NCBI RefSeq assembly: GCF_033542235.1
Contig: NZ_JAWRCU010000005.1
Coordinates: forward strand, 124,001 to 188,000
Direction: 5' to 3'
From: JAWRCU01 sp033542235
GTDB lineage: Bacteria; Pseudomonadota; Alphaproteobacteria; Rhizobiales; Rhizobiaceae
Length of the DNA: 64,000 bases
Under the pieces are notes generated by a model, which made no database searches, was not told where the DNA came from, and saw only the letters and a list, made by a program, of their open reading frames with translations. How positions within the stretch are numbered: position 1 is the first letter of the stretch; every line of letters begins with the position of its first letter. Position numbers and translations under genes: made by a program. Shown one piece after another: positions 34,015-42,693 of the stretch.

Positions 34015-35439
34015 CTAACCGATTTGATCGGCAATTCGGCCGAGACTTTCCTCTCGGCCAAGCACGGCGAGTACGTCGAAGACGCCCGGCGAAGTGGCCC
34101 TGCCGGTGAGCGCGGCACGTAGTGGCTGCGCCACGTTGCCGAGTTTGAGAGCCTTGCTCTCCGCAAAACTGCGAATCACGGCTTCGGTCGATGGCGCATC
34201 CCATTCACCGTGGATGTTCTCGAGCGCGACCTTTGCCCCCCTCAGGACGTCCTGCGCCGATCCTGCGACAAGCGACGCAGCCTTCTCATCGAGCTGCAAC
34301 GGACGCTCGGCAAACAGGAAGGCTGCGCCGTCGGCGAGCTCGACCAGTGTCTTGGCACGCTCCTTCAGGCCACCCAATGCCGCTTTGAGCTGCGCACCGC
34401 GCCGCTCGTCGAGCCGATCGAGAATCCACCGACCGTTGTCGAGATAGGGCAGCGTCTTAACGAAGATATCGAACAGCTCGTCGCTGCTCGTCTGTCGCAT
34501 ATAAACGCCGTTCAACGCCTCGAGCTTCTGGAAATCGAAGCGCGCCGGGCTCTTGTTGATGTCCTCTATCTCGAACCAGCGAATCATATCGTCGAGCGCC
34601 ATGATTTCCTCGTCGCCGTGGCTCCAGCTGAGGCGGGCGAGATGGTTCCTGAGCGCGGCCGGCAGATAGCCCATGGCACGATAGGCATCGACGCCCAGCG
34701 CACCGTGCCGCTTCGACAGCTTGGCGCCGTCAGCTCCGAGGATCATCGGAACATGCGCCATAACGGGCACTTCCCAACCCATCGCGTCGTAGATGATCGT
34801 CTGGCGGGCCGCATTGGTAAGATGATCGTCGCCGCGGATGATGTGCGTCACGCCCATGTCATGGTCGTCGACGACCACGGCGTGCATGTAGGTCGGCGTT
34901 CCGTCCGAGCGCAGGATGATAAAGTCGTCCAGATCCTTGTTGGGGAAACGCACTTCGCCTTGCACGCGGTCATTCACGACCGTCTCGCCTTGGGTCGGTG
35001 CCTTGATGCGGATCGCCGGCTTCACACCGGCCGGCGCCTCGGAGAGGTCGCGGTCGCGCCAGCGGCCGTCATAGCGCGGCGGTCGACCCTCGGCGCGCGC
35101 CTTCTCCCGCATCTCTTCGAGCTCGGCAGCCGAGGCATAGCAGTAATAGGCCTTGCCCATGCGGACCAGTTCCTCGGCAACCTCACGATGGCGCGGCGCC
35201 CGCTGGAACTGCGAGATCGCCTCGCCCTCCCAGTCCAGGCCGAGCCACGTCATTCCGTCAAGGATCGCAGCCGTCGCCGCTTCGGTAGAACGCTCGCGGT
35301 CGGTGTCCTCGATCCTCAAAAGCATGATGCCGCCCGTGTGGCGGGCATAGAGCCAGTTGAAGAGGGCCGTGCGTGCCCCGCCAATATGCAGGAAGCCTGT
35401 TGGCGAAGGTGCAAAGCGTGTGACGACGGGTTTTGACAT
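34015..35439 (-). CDS. gltX: glutamyl-tRNA synthetase
   Basis: GltX charges tRNA(Glu) and, since GatCAB genes are present, may also charge tRNA(Gln) with glutamate. Class I motifs: the HIGH box is HIGG in RFAPSPTGFLHIGGARTALFN, and the KMSKS-like box is KLSKRHG in DGAKLSKRHGALGV. A 474-residue product from the ATG at 35439, with normal length. An upstream extension of the frame is spurious. It is divergent from comEC. The cysteine at CYASAAELEEMREKA sits in the zinc-binding subdomain region; I see no full zinc motif. Confidence 0.95.
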   Translation of the reverse strand: MSKPVVTRFAPSPTGFLHIGGARTALFNWLYARHTGGIMLLRIEDTDRERSTEAATAAILDGMTWLGLDWEGEAISQFQRAPRHREVAEELVRMGKAYYCYASAAELEEMREKARAEGRPPRYDGRWRDRDLSEAPAGVKPAIRIKAPTQGETVVNDRVQGEVRFPNKDLDDFIILRSDGTPTYMHAVVVDDHDMGVTHIIRGDDHLTNAARQTIIYDAMGWEVPVMAHVPMILGADGAKLSKRHGALGVDAYRAMGYLPAALRNHLARLSWSHGDEEIMALDDMIRWFEIEDINKSPARFDFQKLEALNGVYMRQTSSDELFDIFVKTLPYLDNGRWILDRLDERRGAQLKAALGGLKERAKTLVELADGAAFLFAERPLQLDEKAASLVAGSAQDVLRGAKVALENIHGEWDAPSTEAVIRSFAESKALKLGNVAQPLRAALTGRATSPGVFDVLAVLGREESLGRIADQIG

Positions 35440-35558
35440 TGAGGTCTCTGGGTAAGCTGCAGCCAGCCGTGACGCCGGCATCGCCATGCCTTTCCAGGCG
35501 CATGGCGTTTTCCGGCCGCTCATGTAGCATGGAAGTTCGGTGCCGCAAGGGGTGAGGG

Positions 35559-38090
35559 ATGGCGGGCCCGGACGACCAGGTTCGGCCAAAGGTGCCGTTC
35601 GATGAACGTGCAGGGTTTGCGACGGAGCTCATGCCGGCCCCGCCTGCAAACCTCGAACGCGCTGGCAGTTTGCCGCCCGCGCCTGGTTCGGCGTTCGGCC
35701 GGACTGCAGAAGTGCGATCGAAGATCGCCCGCATGGTGCGGTGGGGGGCAGTCCCGCGGCTTGGTGGCGCCGTCCGGAATGCGATTGCGACCGAATGGGA
35801 CCGCGGAACAACCTTCCTGTTCACGCCCGTTTTCCTCGCGGCGGGCGCGCTGGTCTACTTCTCGATCGACAGCGAACCCAGCTTTGCGGAACTCGGTTCG
35901 AGCGTGCTCGCGATTGCTTTTGTCACGTGGCTGGCCCGATCGCGTCTTGTGCTGCATCTGATATTATCTGCCTTGCTCTGCTTTGCTCTCGGCATGACCT
36001 TCGCGAAAGTCGAGACCTGGCGTGCGGGCACGAGGATTCTCGCGGCCGAGATTTCGACCAGGCTGACTGGTCGCGTGGCGCTGATCGAGCAGCAGGCGAA
36101 TGGGCGCATCCGCCTGACGGTGGACGTTCTTGCCACCGAGCGGCCGAAGCTGAAATACGTGCCGGAGCGAGTGCGCGTCTCAGCGCAGTCGATACCCGCC
36201 GGCCTTCGGGTGGGTGAAACCGTCGTAGGAGTTGCGCGGCTTGTGCCGCCGGCTGGTCCAACGCGGCCGGGCGGCTACGATTTCTCTTTCGCCAATTATT
36301 TCAACGGGATCGGCGCCAACGGCTTTTTCTTCAGACCACCGCAGCGGGTCGCCGAGTCTCCGCCCGCCGACATGGCCACACGGTTCTTCGCACTTGTAGA
36401 AAATTTGCGTGCTGGTCTGGGCGACCGAATCCGGACGGCAATTGACGGCGAGGCGGAGGGTGAGATTGCGGCCGCTCTGATCGCTGGCGTGCGTGCGGGG
36501 ATTCCCGACGATGTGAACGAGGCACTGCGGCGAACGGGTCTCGCGCACGTGCTGTCAATATCCGGCCTGCATATGGCGATCGTGGCTGGAACGATCATGA
36601 CAGCGCTTCGTGCCGGCTTCGCGCTGTTTCCGTCCTTTGCATCGCGGCGGCCCGTGAAGAAATACGCTGCCGGCGCAGCCATTCTAGCGCTCGGCATCTA
36701 TCTCTTCATTTCAGGCTTCTCCGTTGCGGCGGAACGCAGCTTCCTGATGATCGGCATCATGCTTGTCGCGGTGATCTTCGATCGTGCGGCGCTCAGCATG
36801 CGCAATCTCGCCATCTCTGCGATCGTCATCATCGCTGTCTCGCCGCACGAAGTCGCCGGGCCCAGTTTCCAAATGTCCTTCGCTGCAACCGCCGCGCTGA
36901 TCGGTGCCTATACTTCCTGGTCTGAAAGACGACGCGGTCCGCCAGCAATTCGTTCGGACCAAGGCCTGCTCCGGAGTGGCCTGACAAAGATCATCGGTCA
37001 TGCCGTAGGACTGGCCGCCACATCGCTGGTCGCAGGGACGGCGACGGCAGTATACGGTGCTTACCACTTCCAACGCGTTTCGCCGCTCAGCGTGGTGGCC
37101 AATCTTGCGGCCATGCCGATCGTGTCCGCGATCGTCATGCCCTTCGCCGTGTTCGGCATGATTTTGATGCCGTTCGGTCTCGACAAGTGGGCCTTTCTAG
37201 TGATGGGCAAGGGACTGACCGCCATGATCGTGATTGCCGAATGGATCTCCGACGTGTCGCCCATCGACGGGGTAGGGCTTGTTCCGGCAAGCGCAGTCGC
37301 CGTGCTCACTGCGGCGCTGATCGCCGCGACGGTGTCGACAACTTGGCTCAGGCTCGTTGCCGTGCCCCTGACATTCGCCGGCCTGGCGATCATCATGGAA
37401 CGCAGTTTGCCCGAAGCTTTGATCTCGGAAGATGCGCGGCTGCTGACAATCCGTACCGACGATGGCGCGCTGGCTGTCAACCGAATGCGCCCGAACGGCT
37501 TCACGATCGAGGACTGGCAGCGTGCCCTTGGGAGCGAGGTTCTCACCAAGCCGAAGAACGTGGCGATCGAGGATCCTCGCCAGCTCGCCGAAACCGGCGA
37601 GGAAGCTTTCAATTGCGCAGGAAATGTCTGCGTCGCCTATTCGGTCAGTGCGGCGCAGATCGTCCATGTTTCAACCGCTGCCGAGGCACTGCCGTTTTGC
37701 GCGATCGCTCAGCTGATCGTCATCGACGACGCTACAGCAGAAAACCCGTGCCTAGAAGCCGGCCCAACCGTGCTCACCAAGCGCGATCTCGCCCGGCGAG
37801 GCAGCGCGTCAGTAAGTTTTCAGAGGCGCGCCGGTCAAATGTCCGCGGAAATCGATTTTGCGATCAGCAAGCCGTACCGGCCCTGGCATACCCATCGGGC
37901 CTTCGCGCGCGAGGCGCGGGGGCTGGCGCCATATGAGCGGCAGAAGCCGACCGAGGCCGCTGCGCAACCGAAAGCGACGACAGCCAATACGGTCCCAGCC
38001 TCTCTTAGAATCGACAATGAAGCAGCCGATGATCCGGCCGCATCGCTCAGTAGCGGCGGATCAGCCCGACCAGCCGGCCCTGCACCTTGA
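35559..38090 (+). CDS. comEC: ComEC/Rec2 family competence membrane protein
   Basis: ComEC forms the inner-membrane channel for single-stranded DNA uptake. The 843-residue product has an N-terminal soluble stretch, a DUF4131-like OB part (about 100-260) and the Competence domain with multiple membrane segments (about 300-620). That domain includes the signature ALRRTGLAHVLSISGLHMAIV and AAERSFLMIGIMLVAV. The C-terminal region (about 640-780) lies where other ComEC proteins have a metallo-beta-lactamase domain but shows no HxHxDH motif. The last 44 bases overlap lexA on the opposite strand. Divergent from gltX. Confidence 0.88.
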   Translation: MAGPDDQVRPKVPFDERAGFATELMPAPPANLERAGSLPPAPGSAFGRTAEVRSKIARMVRWGAVPRLGGAVRNAIATEWDRGTTFLFTPVFLAAGALVYFSIDSEPSFAELGSSVLAIAFVTWLARSRLVLHLILSALLCFALGMTFAKVETWRAGTRILAAEISTRLTGRVALIEQQANGRIRLTVDVLATERPKLKYVPERVRVSAQSIPAGLRVGETVVGVARLVPPAGPTRPGGYDFSFANYFNGIGANGFFFRPPQRVAESPPADMATRFFALVENLRAGLGDRIRTAIDGEAEGEIAAALIAGVRAGIPDDVNEALRRTGLAHVLSISGLHMAIVAGTIMTALRAGFALFPSFASRRPVKKYAAGAAILALGIYLFISGFSVAAERSFLMIGIMLVAVIFDRAALSMRNLAISAIVIIAVSPHEVAGPSFQMSFAATAALIGAYTSWSERRRGPPAIRSDQGLLRSGLTKIIGHAVGLAATSLVAGTATAVYGAYHFQRVSPLSVVANLAAMPIVSAIVMPFAVFGMILMPFGLDKWAFLVMGKGLTAMIVIAEWISDVSPIDGVGLVPASAVAVLTAALIAATVSTTWLRLVAVPLTFAGLAIIMERSLPEALISEDARLLTIRTDDGALAVNRMRPNGFTIEDWQRALGSEVLTKPKNVAIEDPRQLAETGEEAFNCAGNVCVAYSVSAAQIVHVSTAAEALPFCAIAQLIVIDDATAENPCLEAGPTVLTKRDLARRGSASVSFQRRAGQMSAEIDFAISKPYRPWHTHRAFAREARGLAPYERQKPTEAAAQPKATTANTVPASLRIDNEAADDPAASLSSGGSARPAGPAP

Positions 38091-38763
38091 CCCGGTCAGG
38101 CCCGAAGATCCGCGTCTCGTAGGCTGGGTTGGCGGCTTCGAGCGCGATCGAGGCACCTTTGCGGCGGAAGCGCTTGAGAGTCGCTTCCTCGTCGTCGACC
38201 AGCGCAACTACGATATCACCTGGATTGGCCGTGCTGGTGTTGCGGATGATGACGGTATCGCCGTCGAAAATCCCGGCCTCGATCATCGAATCGCCCTTGA
38301 TCTCCAGCGCGTAGTGCTCGCCGCCGGAGATCATCTCCGGTGGAACCGAGATCGAGTGGGTCTTGTGCTGAATGGCTTCGATCGGCACGCCCGCCGCAAT
38401 GCGGCCCATCACCGGAATGGAAACGCCGCCCCCTTCGTCGTCATTGCTGGCGATGCGCTGGCGCACCGGCTCAGGCTTGCGGCCGAGACTGCCTTCGATG
38501 ACACTCGGCGAGAACTTGTTGCGCGCCGGCGCGAGGCCGGGTGCGATCGAGTCCGGGAGCCTCAATACCTCCAGCGCCCTGGCCCGATTGGGAAGCCGGC
38601 GAATGAACCCGCGCTCCTCGAGTGCAGTGATCAACCGGTGAATGCCGGATTTCGAGGCAAGGTCGAGAGCCTCTTTCATCTCGTCGAAGGACGGAGGGAT
38701 GCCGGCCTCCTTGAGCCGCTCGTGAATGAACAGAAGCAGTTCGTGTTGCTTGCGCGTCAGCAT
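38047..38763 (-). CDS. lexA: LexA repressor
   Basis: LexA represses the SOS regulon and cleaves itself when RecA filaments form. The winged-helix DNA-binding N-terminus (MLTRKQHELLLFIHERLKE, helix SKSGIHRLITALEERGFI) precedes the peptidase domain. The self-cleavage site is A124-G125 (RIAAGVPIEA), the catalytic dyad S159 (GDSMIEAG) and K197 (ATLKRF). 238 residues is normal. Its own promoter holds an SOS box, so it is autoregulated. The 3' end overlaps comEC. Confidence 0.97.
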   Translation of the reverse strand: MLTRKQHELLLFIHERLKEAGIPPSFDEMKEALDLASKSGIHRLITALEERGFIRRLPNRARALEVLRLPDSIAPGLAPARNKFSPSVIEGSLGRKPEPVRQRIASNDDEGGGVSIPVMGRIAAGVPIEAIQHKTHSISVPPEMISGGEHYALEIKGDSMIEAGIFDGDTVIIRNTSTANPGDIVVALVDDEEATLKRFRRKGASIALEAANPAYETRIFGPDRVKVQGRLVGLIRRY

Positions 38764-38807
38764 TGGCGGCCCCGAGAATCAGAAGCGAAAACAAAACCAG
38801 AACAATC

Positions 38808-38829
38808 ACTATATGTTCCAGTTGTGTTC
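38808..38829 (-). promoter_or_regulatory. lexA promoter with SOS box
   Basis: GTTC (38815-38818), CAGTTGT, GTTC (38826-38829) matches the alphaproteobacterial LexA operator GTTC-N7-GTTC. On the lexA strand TATAGT (38813-38808) follows directly as a good -10 box, so bound LexA blocks its own promoter. Confidence 0.85.
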
Positions 38830-39006
38830 CGCAACCGTTTAAATTTTAATGAATCCGTAAAGGGGACGTTTGCTGTATCCGGTCAACGAAGCTCTATTGC
38901 AAGGCTGGTGTCTGCAACCTTCCAGAGCGTCAGACCATCCATCCTTGCAAGTGCTGCTCTCGAACTGCCAGCGCAATCCCGGTCTTCGGGGGGCGGGCGC
39001 AGCGGA

Positions 39007-39034
39007 TGGACAGCATACTCAAAGCTGATACAGT
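39007..39034 (+). promoter_or_regulatory. candidate promoter for the orphan gene
   Basis: TGGACA (39007-39012), 16-base spacer, TACAGT (39029-39034). It is followed by AGGAGGGGGG at about 39050-39059, right before ATG 39061. The rest of the 297-base lexA-orphan gap holds no gene. Confidence 0.4.
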
Positions 39035-39060
39035 GAGCATTCCCGTTGCAGGAGGGGGGC

Positions 39061-40005
39061 ATGCCTGTCACGCTGGATGGGCCGGTCGGCCTGAGGTGGC
39101 GCAAGCAGAATGTGACGAACAATCAGCGGGATCAGCAGAAGATCATTGATCTCCTCTGGTCGATCCCGACTGACAAGGGCGGAAAAAAGGGGCTGATCCT
39201 CAGCGGAATTACCGTTGCTCCGCCGCTTGCGGGGCCGAATAAATTCTGCCCACAAGTTCTTGCAGATGCGATCTGGGACTTTCAGGTCTTCTGGAAGAGC
39301 AGTGGCATCTTTCAGAACATCGACGGCGTTGTCGATCCGAACATGAACACGCTCAAGCAGTTGAACCTGCTGGCGTCCGGCGGCAGTCCGGCCCCTATCC
39401 CGCCGAATCCTGCGCCAAAACCAGTCCCGATCGAGGAGTTCGATGATTGGTATGTAACCAATCTTAGCCTAACCGGAGTCAGTGTAGCTGCCCCGATTGG
39501 AGGGGGCGCATTTACTGGCCCCATCGTGTTCGAACACCTCGGAACACCACTTGGTCGAGAGAGAGTTCAGGGCAACATGTGGATCGCTGGATTCTCGGCG
39601 GGTTTGTCCGGAGGACTTCCAGGCCTGCAGGGCAACTCGATCGCCGCGAAGGTGGTGAAGTTTCTTGCCGACAATAGCGGCTTCTCCATCGGCGACTTGC
39701 CGGCAGGAACACGGGGCATTTGCGTTGCGAAGGCGAGGACGAAACTTATGTCGACCTCCTTTTTTGGTGGATGCCTGACTCACTTCTTGAGCGCCAATGT
39801 CTTCGTCGGCGGGTACGGCGCTTGGCTTTTGTTTTTTGGCCTGCCTGCCTCCGGCAATTGGGTCGGCCGACTTGCGACAGGGGCTGTGTTTCCCGGTGAT
39901 ATCGGTGAGAGTGCCAAAGGATTCGCCATCATTGCGGGTGGAGGACTTGGCATCTCGCTGTCCGCCGGAGGATCGTACAATTATTTCGCCGGCGATATAA
40001 AATAG
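39061..40005 (+). CDS. orphan protein: peptidoglycan-binding-like N-terminus, glycine-rich C-terminus
   Basis: I do not recognise a full-length family for this 314-residue protein. Residues 14-104 look like the peptidoglycan-binding-type domain seen in effectors and phage-like proteins. A short helix NNQRDQQKIIDLLWSIP is followed by a GG turn and then VLADAIWDFQVFWKSSG with DGVVDPNMNTLKQLNLLA. A proline-rich linker (109-124) leads to a glycine- and aromatic-rich region (140-314; 45 or more Gly) with two hydrophobic stretches, NVFVGGYGAWLLFFGLP and GFAIIAGGGLGISL. No signal peptide is present. The ribosome binding site is very strong. It is absent from the conserved lexA-moeA neighbourhood as I know it, with GC visibly lower than its neighbours, so a transferred gene is likely. 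Confidence 0.7.
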   Translation: MPVTLDGPVGLRWRKQNVTNNQRDQQKIIDLLWSIPTDKGGKKGLILSGITVAPPLAGPNKFCPQVLADAIWDFQVFWKSSGIFQNIDGVVDPNMNTLKQLNLLASGGSPAPIPPNPAPKPVPIEEFDDWYVTNLSLTGVSVAAPIGGGAFTGPIVFEHLGTPLGRERVQGNMWIAGFSAGLSGGLPGLQGNSIAAKVVKFLADNSGFSIGDLPAGTRGICVAKARTKLMSTSFFGGCLTHFLSANVFVGGYGAWLLFFGLPASGNWVGRLATGAVFPGDIGESAKGFAIIAGGGLGISLSAGGSYNYFAGDIK

Positions 40006-40168
40006 CCAAGTCGAGATGGACGCCTGTCCAGCATCGCTTCCCCGGCGCGCCGTCTGTTCGCAAGGTCGGCTCCTCACCTGATCCTCGGGATGGCGTGATC
40101 GTGCTGAGGCGAAAGCCCATTCGTCTATGACCGGACAAGCTTTTCCAGAATTTCTCTTTCAAATAATG

Positions 40169-41371
40169 TCAGCGTAGCATCAACACCGGAACGATGGTTC
40201 CGGCCGGTGCTGCCGGTGCGCCGGGAGGGCGGATGATAAGCCCGTTGGCATCGGCAAGAACTCTCAGCATCGAGGAATCCTGGGCGCTGAAAGGTGAAGC
40301 CACAAGACCGCCGGGACCGGATGAAACCGAGGCGCGTACATAGTCCTGGCGTTGATCGTTGTCCGCCATGGCGCTGCCGAGCACTGCCTCGCGGATGTCT
40401 GCATCGGCCGGCCGGCCCGCCAGCTTTGCAACGAGCGGCTTCAGGAAGATGTGCGCGCAGATGAGACTCGATACGGGGTTGCCCGGCAGCCCCATGATGC
40501 TCGTCCGGCCGAGCCTGCCGAACATCAGCGGCTTGCCTGGACGCATGGCAATCCTCCAGAACTCGAGCGTCATACCCTGGGCCGTCAGCACCTGATTGAC
40601 AAGGTCGTGATCGCCGACCGATGCGCCGCCCAGGGTGACGACTATATCGGCTTTGGCCGCCTGTGCTTGCTCGACCCGGGCGGCGATCTCGTCGTGGCGG
40701 TCCGGCACGATGCCGAGGTCGAGGACAGCCGCGCCGGCGGCGCGAGCGATCGCGGCAGTGCCGTAGCTGTTCGATGCGACGATCTGACCGGGCCCAAGCT
40801 CACTCCCCGGCGGCAGCAGTTCGTCGCCAGTGGCAATGATGGCGACCAAGGGACGCCGGAAGACTCGCAGGCTGCCATGATTGGCCGCGGCCGCCAAGGA
40901 AAGGGCTGCCGCATCAAGTACTCGGCCGCGGTCCAGCAGCGTGTCACCCTCGACAAAATCGAGACCAGCCCGGCGAATATGGCGCCCGGCAGAGACCGTC
41001 TCCAATACCTCGATAGTACGTTCGTCCAGGCGCTTGGCATTTTCCTGGATCAGTATGGTATCGGCTCCATCGGGCACCGGCGCGCCCGTGAAGATCCGTA
41101 CGGCCTGACCGGTTCTGATCCCCCCTTCGAAAGGAGCACCGGCGGGAGCAGTGCCAATGACCGCGAGCTTCGCGCCCGGCGAGAGATCGGCCGCGTGAAC
41201 CGCATAGCCATCCATCGCCGAAGCCGGGAAGGGGGGGTGCGTGCGAAGCGCTTTCAGCGGCTCGGCCAGCACGCGATCCGCGCATTCGGAGATCGAAACC
41301 GTTTCCACGCCACTCGGTGCCGCGCCGAAGAGCAGCTTGCCGAGCGCTTCCTCGACGGACAGCAATCCCAT
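40169..41371 (-). CDS. moeA: molybdopterin molybdenumtransferase MoeA
   Basis: MoeA inserts molybdenum into molybdopterin. The 400-residue product carries the MoeA N-terminal domain (SVEEALGKLL...FPASAMDGYAVHA) and the MoCF-binding fold (GDELLPPGSELGPGQIVASNSY and TLGGASVGDHDLVNQVL), with a C-terminal beta domain. Three bases separate it from the moaC stop, so moaC-moeA are co-transcribed with trpC and trpD in the order trpD-trpC-moaC-moeA. Confidence 0.95.
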   Translation of the reverse strand: MGLLSVEEALGKLLFGAAPSGVETVSISECADRVLAEPLKALRTHPPFPASAMDGYAVHAADLSPGAKLAVIGTAPAGAPFEGGIRTGQAVRIFTGAPVPDGADTILIQENAKRLDERTIEVLETVSAGRHIRRAGLDFVEGDTLLDRGRVLDAAALSLAAAANHGSLRVFRRPLVAIIATGDELLPPGSELGPGQIVASNSYGTAAIARAAGAAVLDLGIVPDRHDEIAARVEQAQAAKADIVVTLGGASVGDHDLVNQVLTAQGMTLEFWRIAMRPGKPLMFGRLGRTSIMGLPGNPVSSLICAHIFLKPLVAKLAGRPADADIREAVLGSAMADNDQRQDYVRASVSSGPGGLVASPFSAQDSSMLRVLADANGLIIRPPGAPAAPAGTIVPVLMLR

Positions 41372-41374
41372 TGC

Positions 41375-41866
41375 CTATCCTTCGCCGGCGCGGAAATCGC
41401 CTGATTTTCCGCCGGTCTTCTCGAGCAGTCTGATGCCGGAAATGACCATGCCACGGTCGATGGCCTTCGCCATGTCATAGATCGTCAGGCAGGCAACCGA
41501 AGCTGCCGTCAATGCCTCCATCTCGACACCGGTCTTGCCGGTGACCCGCGCCTGCGCGCGCACGCGCAGCCCCGGCAGCGACCGATCCGGCTCAATGTCG
41601 ACCGCGACCTTGGTGAGAAGCAGAGGATGGCAGAGAGGAATCAGTTCGTGTGTTCTCTTTGCCGCCATGATGCCGGCAATACGGGCCGCGCCCAGCACAT
41701 CGCCCTTCTTGGCGTCGCCGGCGAGGATCGTCTCGAGCGTGGCCGGCAGCATGATGACTGTGCCCTCGGCAATAGCAACGCGCTCCGTCTCGGCCTTTGC
41801 GCCCACATCTACCATATGCGCCTCACCTGCGGCGCCAATATGGGTGAGCCGGTCTGCCTCAGCCAT
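41375..41866 (-). CDS. moaC: cyclic pyranopterin monophosphate synthase MoaC
   Basis: MoaC makes cPMP, the first stable intermediate of molybdenum cofactor. Signature stretches: AHMVDVGAKAETERVA, LIPLCHPLLLTKVAVD, and TGKTGVEMEALTAASVACLTIYDMAKA. ATG at 41866 gives 163 residues; the longer frame start (GTG 41893) lies in trpC. It overlaps the trpC stop by 8 bases, a sign of coupling. Confidence 0.95.
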   Translation of the reverse strand: MAEADRLTHIGAAGEAHMVDVGAKAETERVAIAEGTVIMLPATLETILAGDAKKGDVLGAARIAGIMAAKRTHELIPLCHPLLLTKVAVDIEPDRSLPGLRVRAQARVTGKTGVEMEALTAASVACLTIYDMAKAIDRGMVISGIRLLEKTGGKSGDFRAGEG

Positions 41867-42686
41867 GGCGGCGCGCTGCAGGTTGCTGCGCACCGGCGCC
41901 GAAGAGCAGGGTGCGAGTCGCTGTCTCGACGTCCGCCTGTCGCATCAGGCTCTCGCCGACCAGAAAGGCGTCGACGCCGTGCTGGTGAAGCCGGATGCAG
42001 TCCTCATTGGCAAAGATGCCGCTCTCCGAGACGAGGAGACGGTCCTCCGGAGCGAAGGCGGCAAGCCGTTCCGACGTTTCCAGTGACGTCGCGAAGGTTC
42101 TCAGATCGCGATTATTGATGCCGAGGAGAGGGGATCTCAGCCGGAGCGAGCGCTCCAGCTCCGCCTCGTCATGCACTTCGATTAGCGCGTCCATTCCCAG
42201 CTCGAAGGCAGCGTCTTCGAGCGTCAGCGCTTCGTCGTCGGAAAGACTTGCCATGATGATCAGTATGGCGTCAGCGCCCCAGGCACGTGCCTCGTAAACC
42301 TGGTAGGGCTCGAACATGAAATCCTTGCGCAGAGCCGGCAGCTTCGTCGCCGAACGTGCGTTTGTCAGGAATTCCGGCGTGCCTTGGAAGGATGGCGTGT
42401 CAGTGAGGACCGACAAGCAAGCGGCGCCACCGGCTTCATAGGCGCGAGCAAGCGCCGGCGGATCGAAATCCGCACGGATCAGACCTTTGGATGGGCTGGC
42501 CTTCTTGATCTCTGCAATGAGGCCGAAAACACCTTTCGCGCGCTTTGCCTGCAAGGCGACGAGAAAGCCGCGTGGCGGCTCCGCATCTCGCGCCCGCACC
42601 TTTAGCTCGTCGAACGGCACGCGCGACTTCGCAGCGGCAATCTCTTCGCGCTTGTAGGCCTCGATCCTCTTCAAAATGTCGGCCAT
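41859..42686 (-). CDS. trpC: indole-3-glycerol phosphate synthase
   Basis: TrpC ring-closes CdRP to indole glycerol phosphate. The (beta/alpha)8 protein shows IAEIKKASPSKGLIRADFDP, VLTDTPSFQG, ALRKDFMFEPYQVYEARAWGAD and GINNRDLRTF in order. 275 residues, ATG at 42686, 7 bases from the trpD stop, with trpD upstream in transcription. It leads directly into moaC. Confidence 0.95.
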   Translation of the reverse strand: MADILKRIEAYKREEIAAAKSRVPFDELKVRARDAEPPRGFLVALQAKRAKGVFGLIAEIKKASPSKGLIRADFDPPALARAYEAGGAACLSVLTDTPSFQGTPEFLTNARSATKLPALRKDFMFEPYQVYEARAWGADAILIIMASLSDDEALTLEDAAFELGMDALIEVHDEAELERSLRLRSPLLGINNRDLRTFATSLETSERLAAFAPEDRLLVSESGIFANEDCIRLHQHGVDAFLVGESLMRQADVETATRTLLFGAGAQQPAARRHG

Positions 42687-42693
42687 GATCTGC

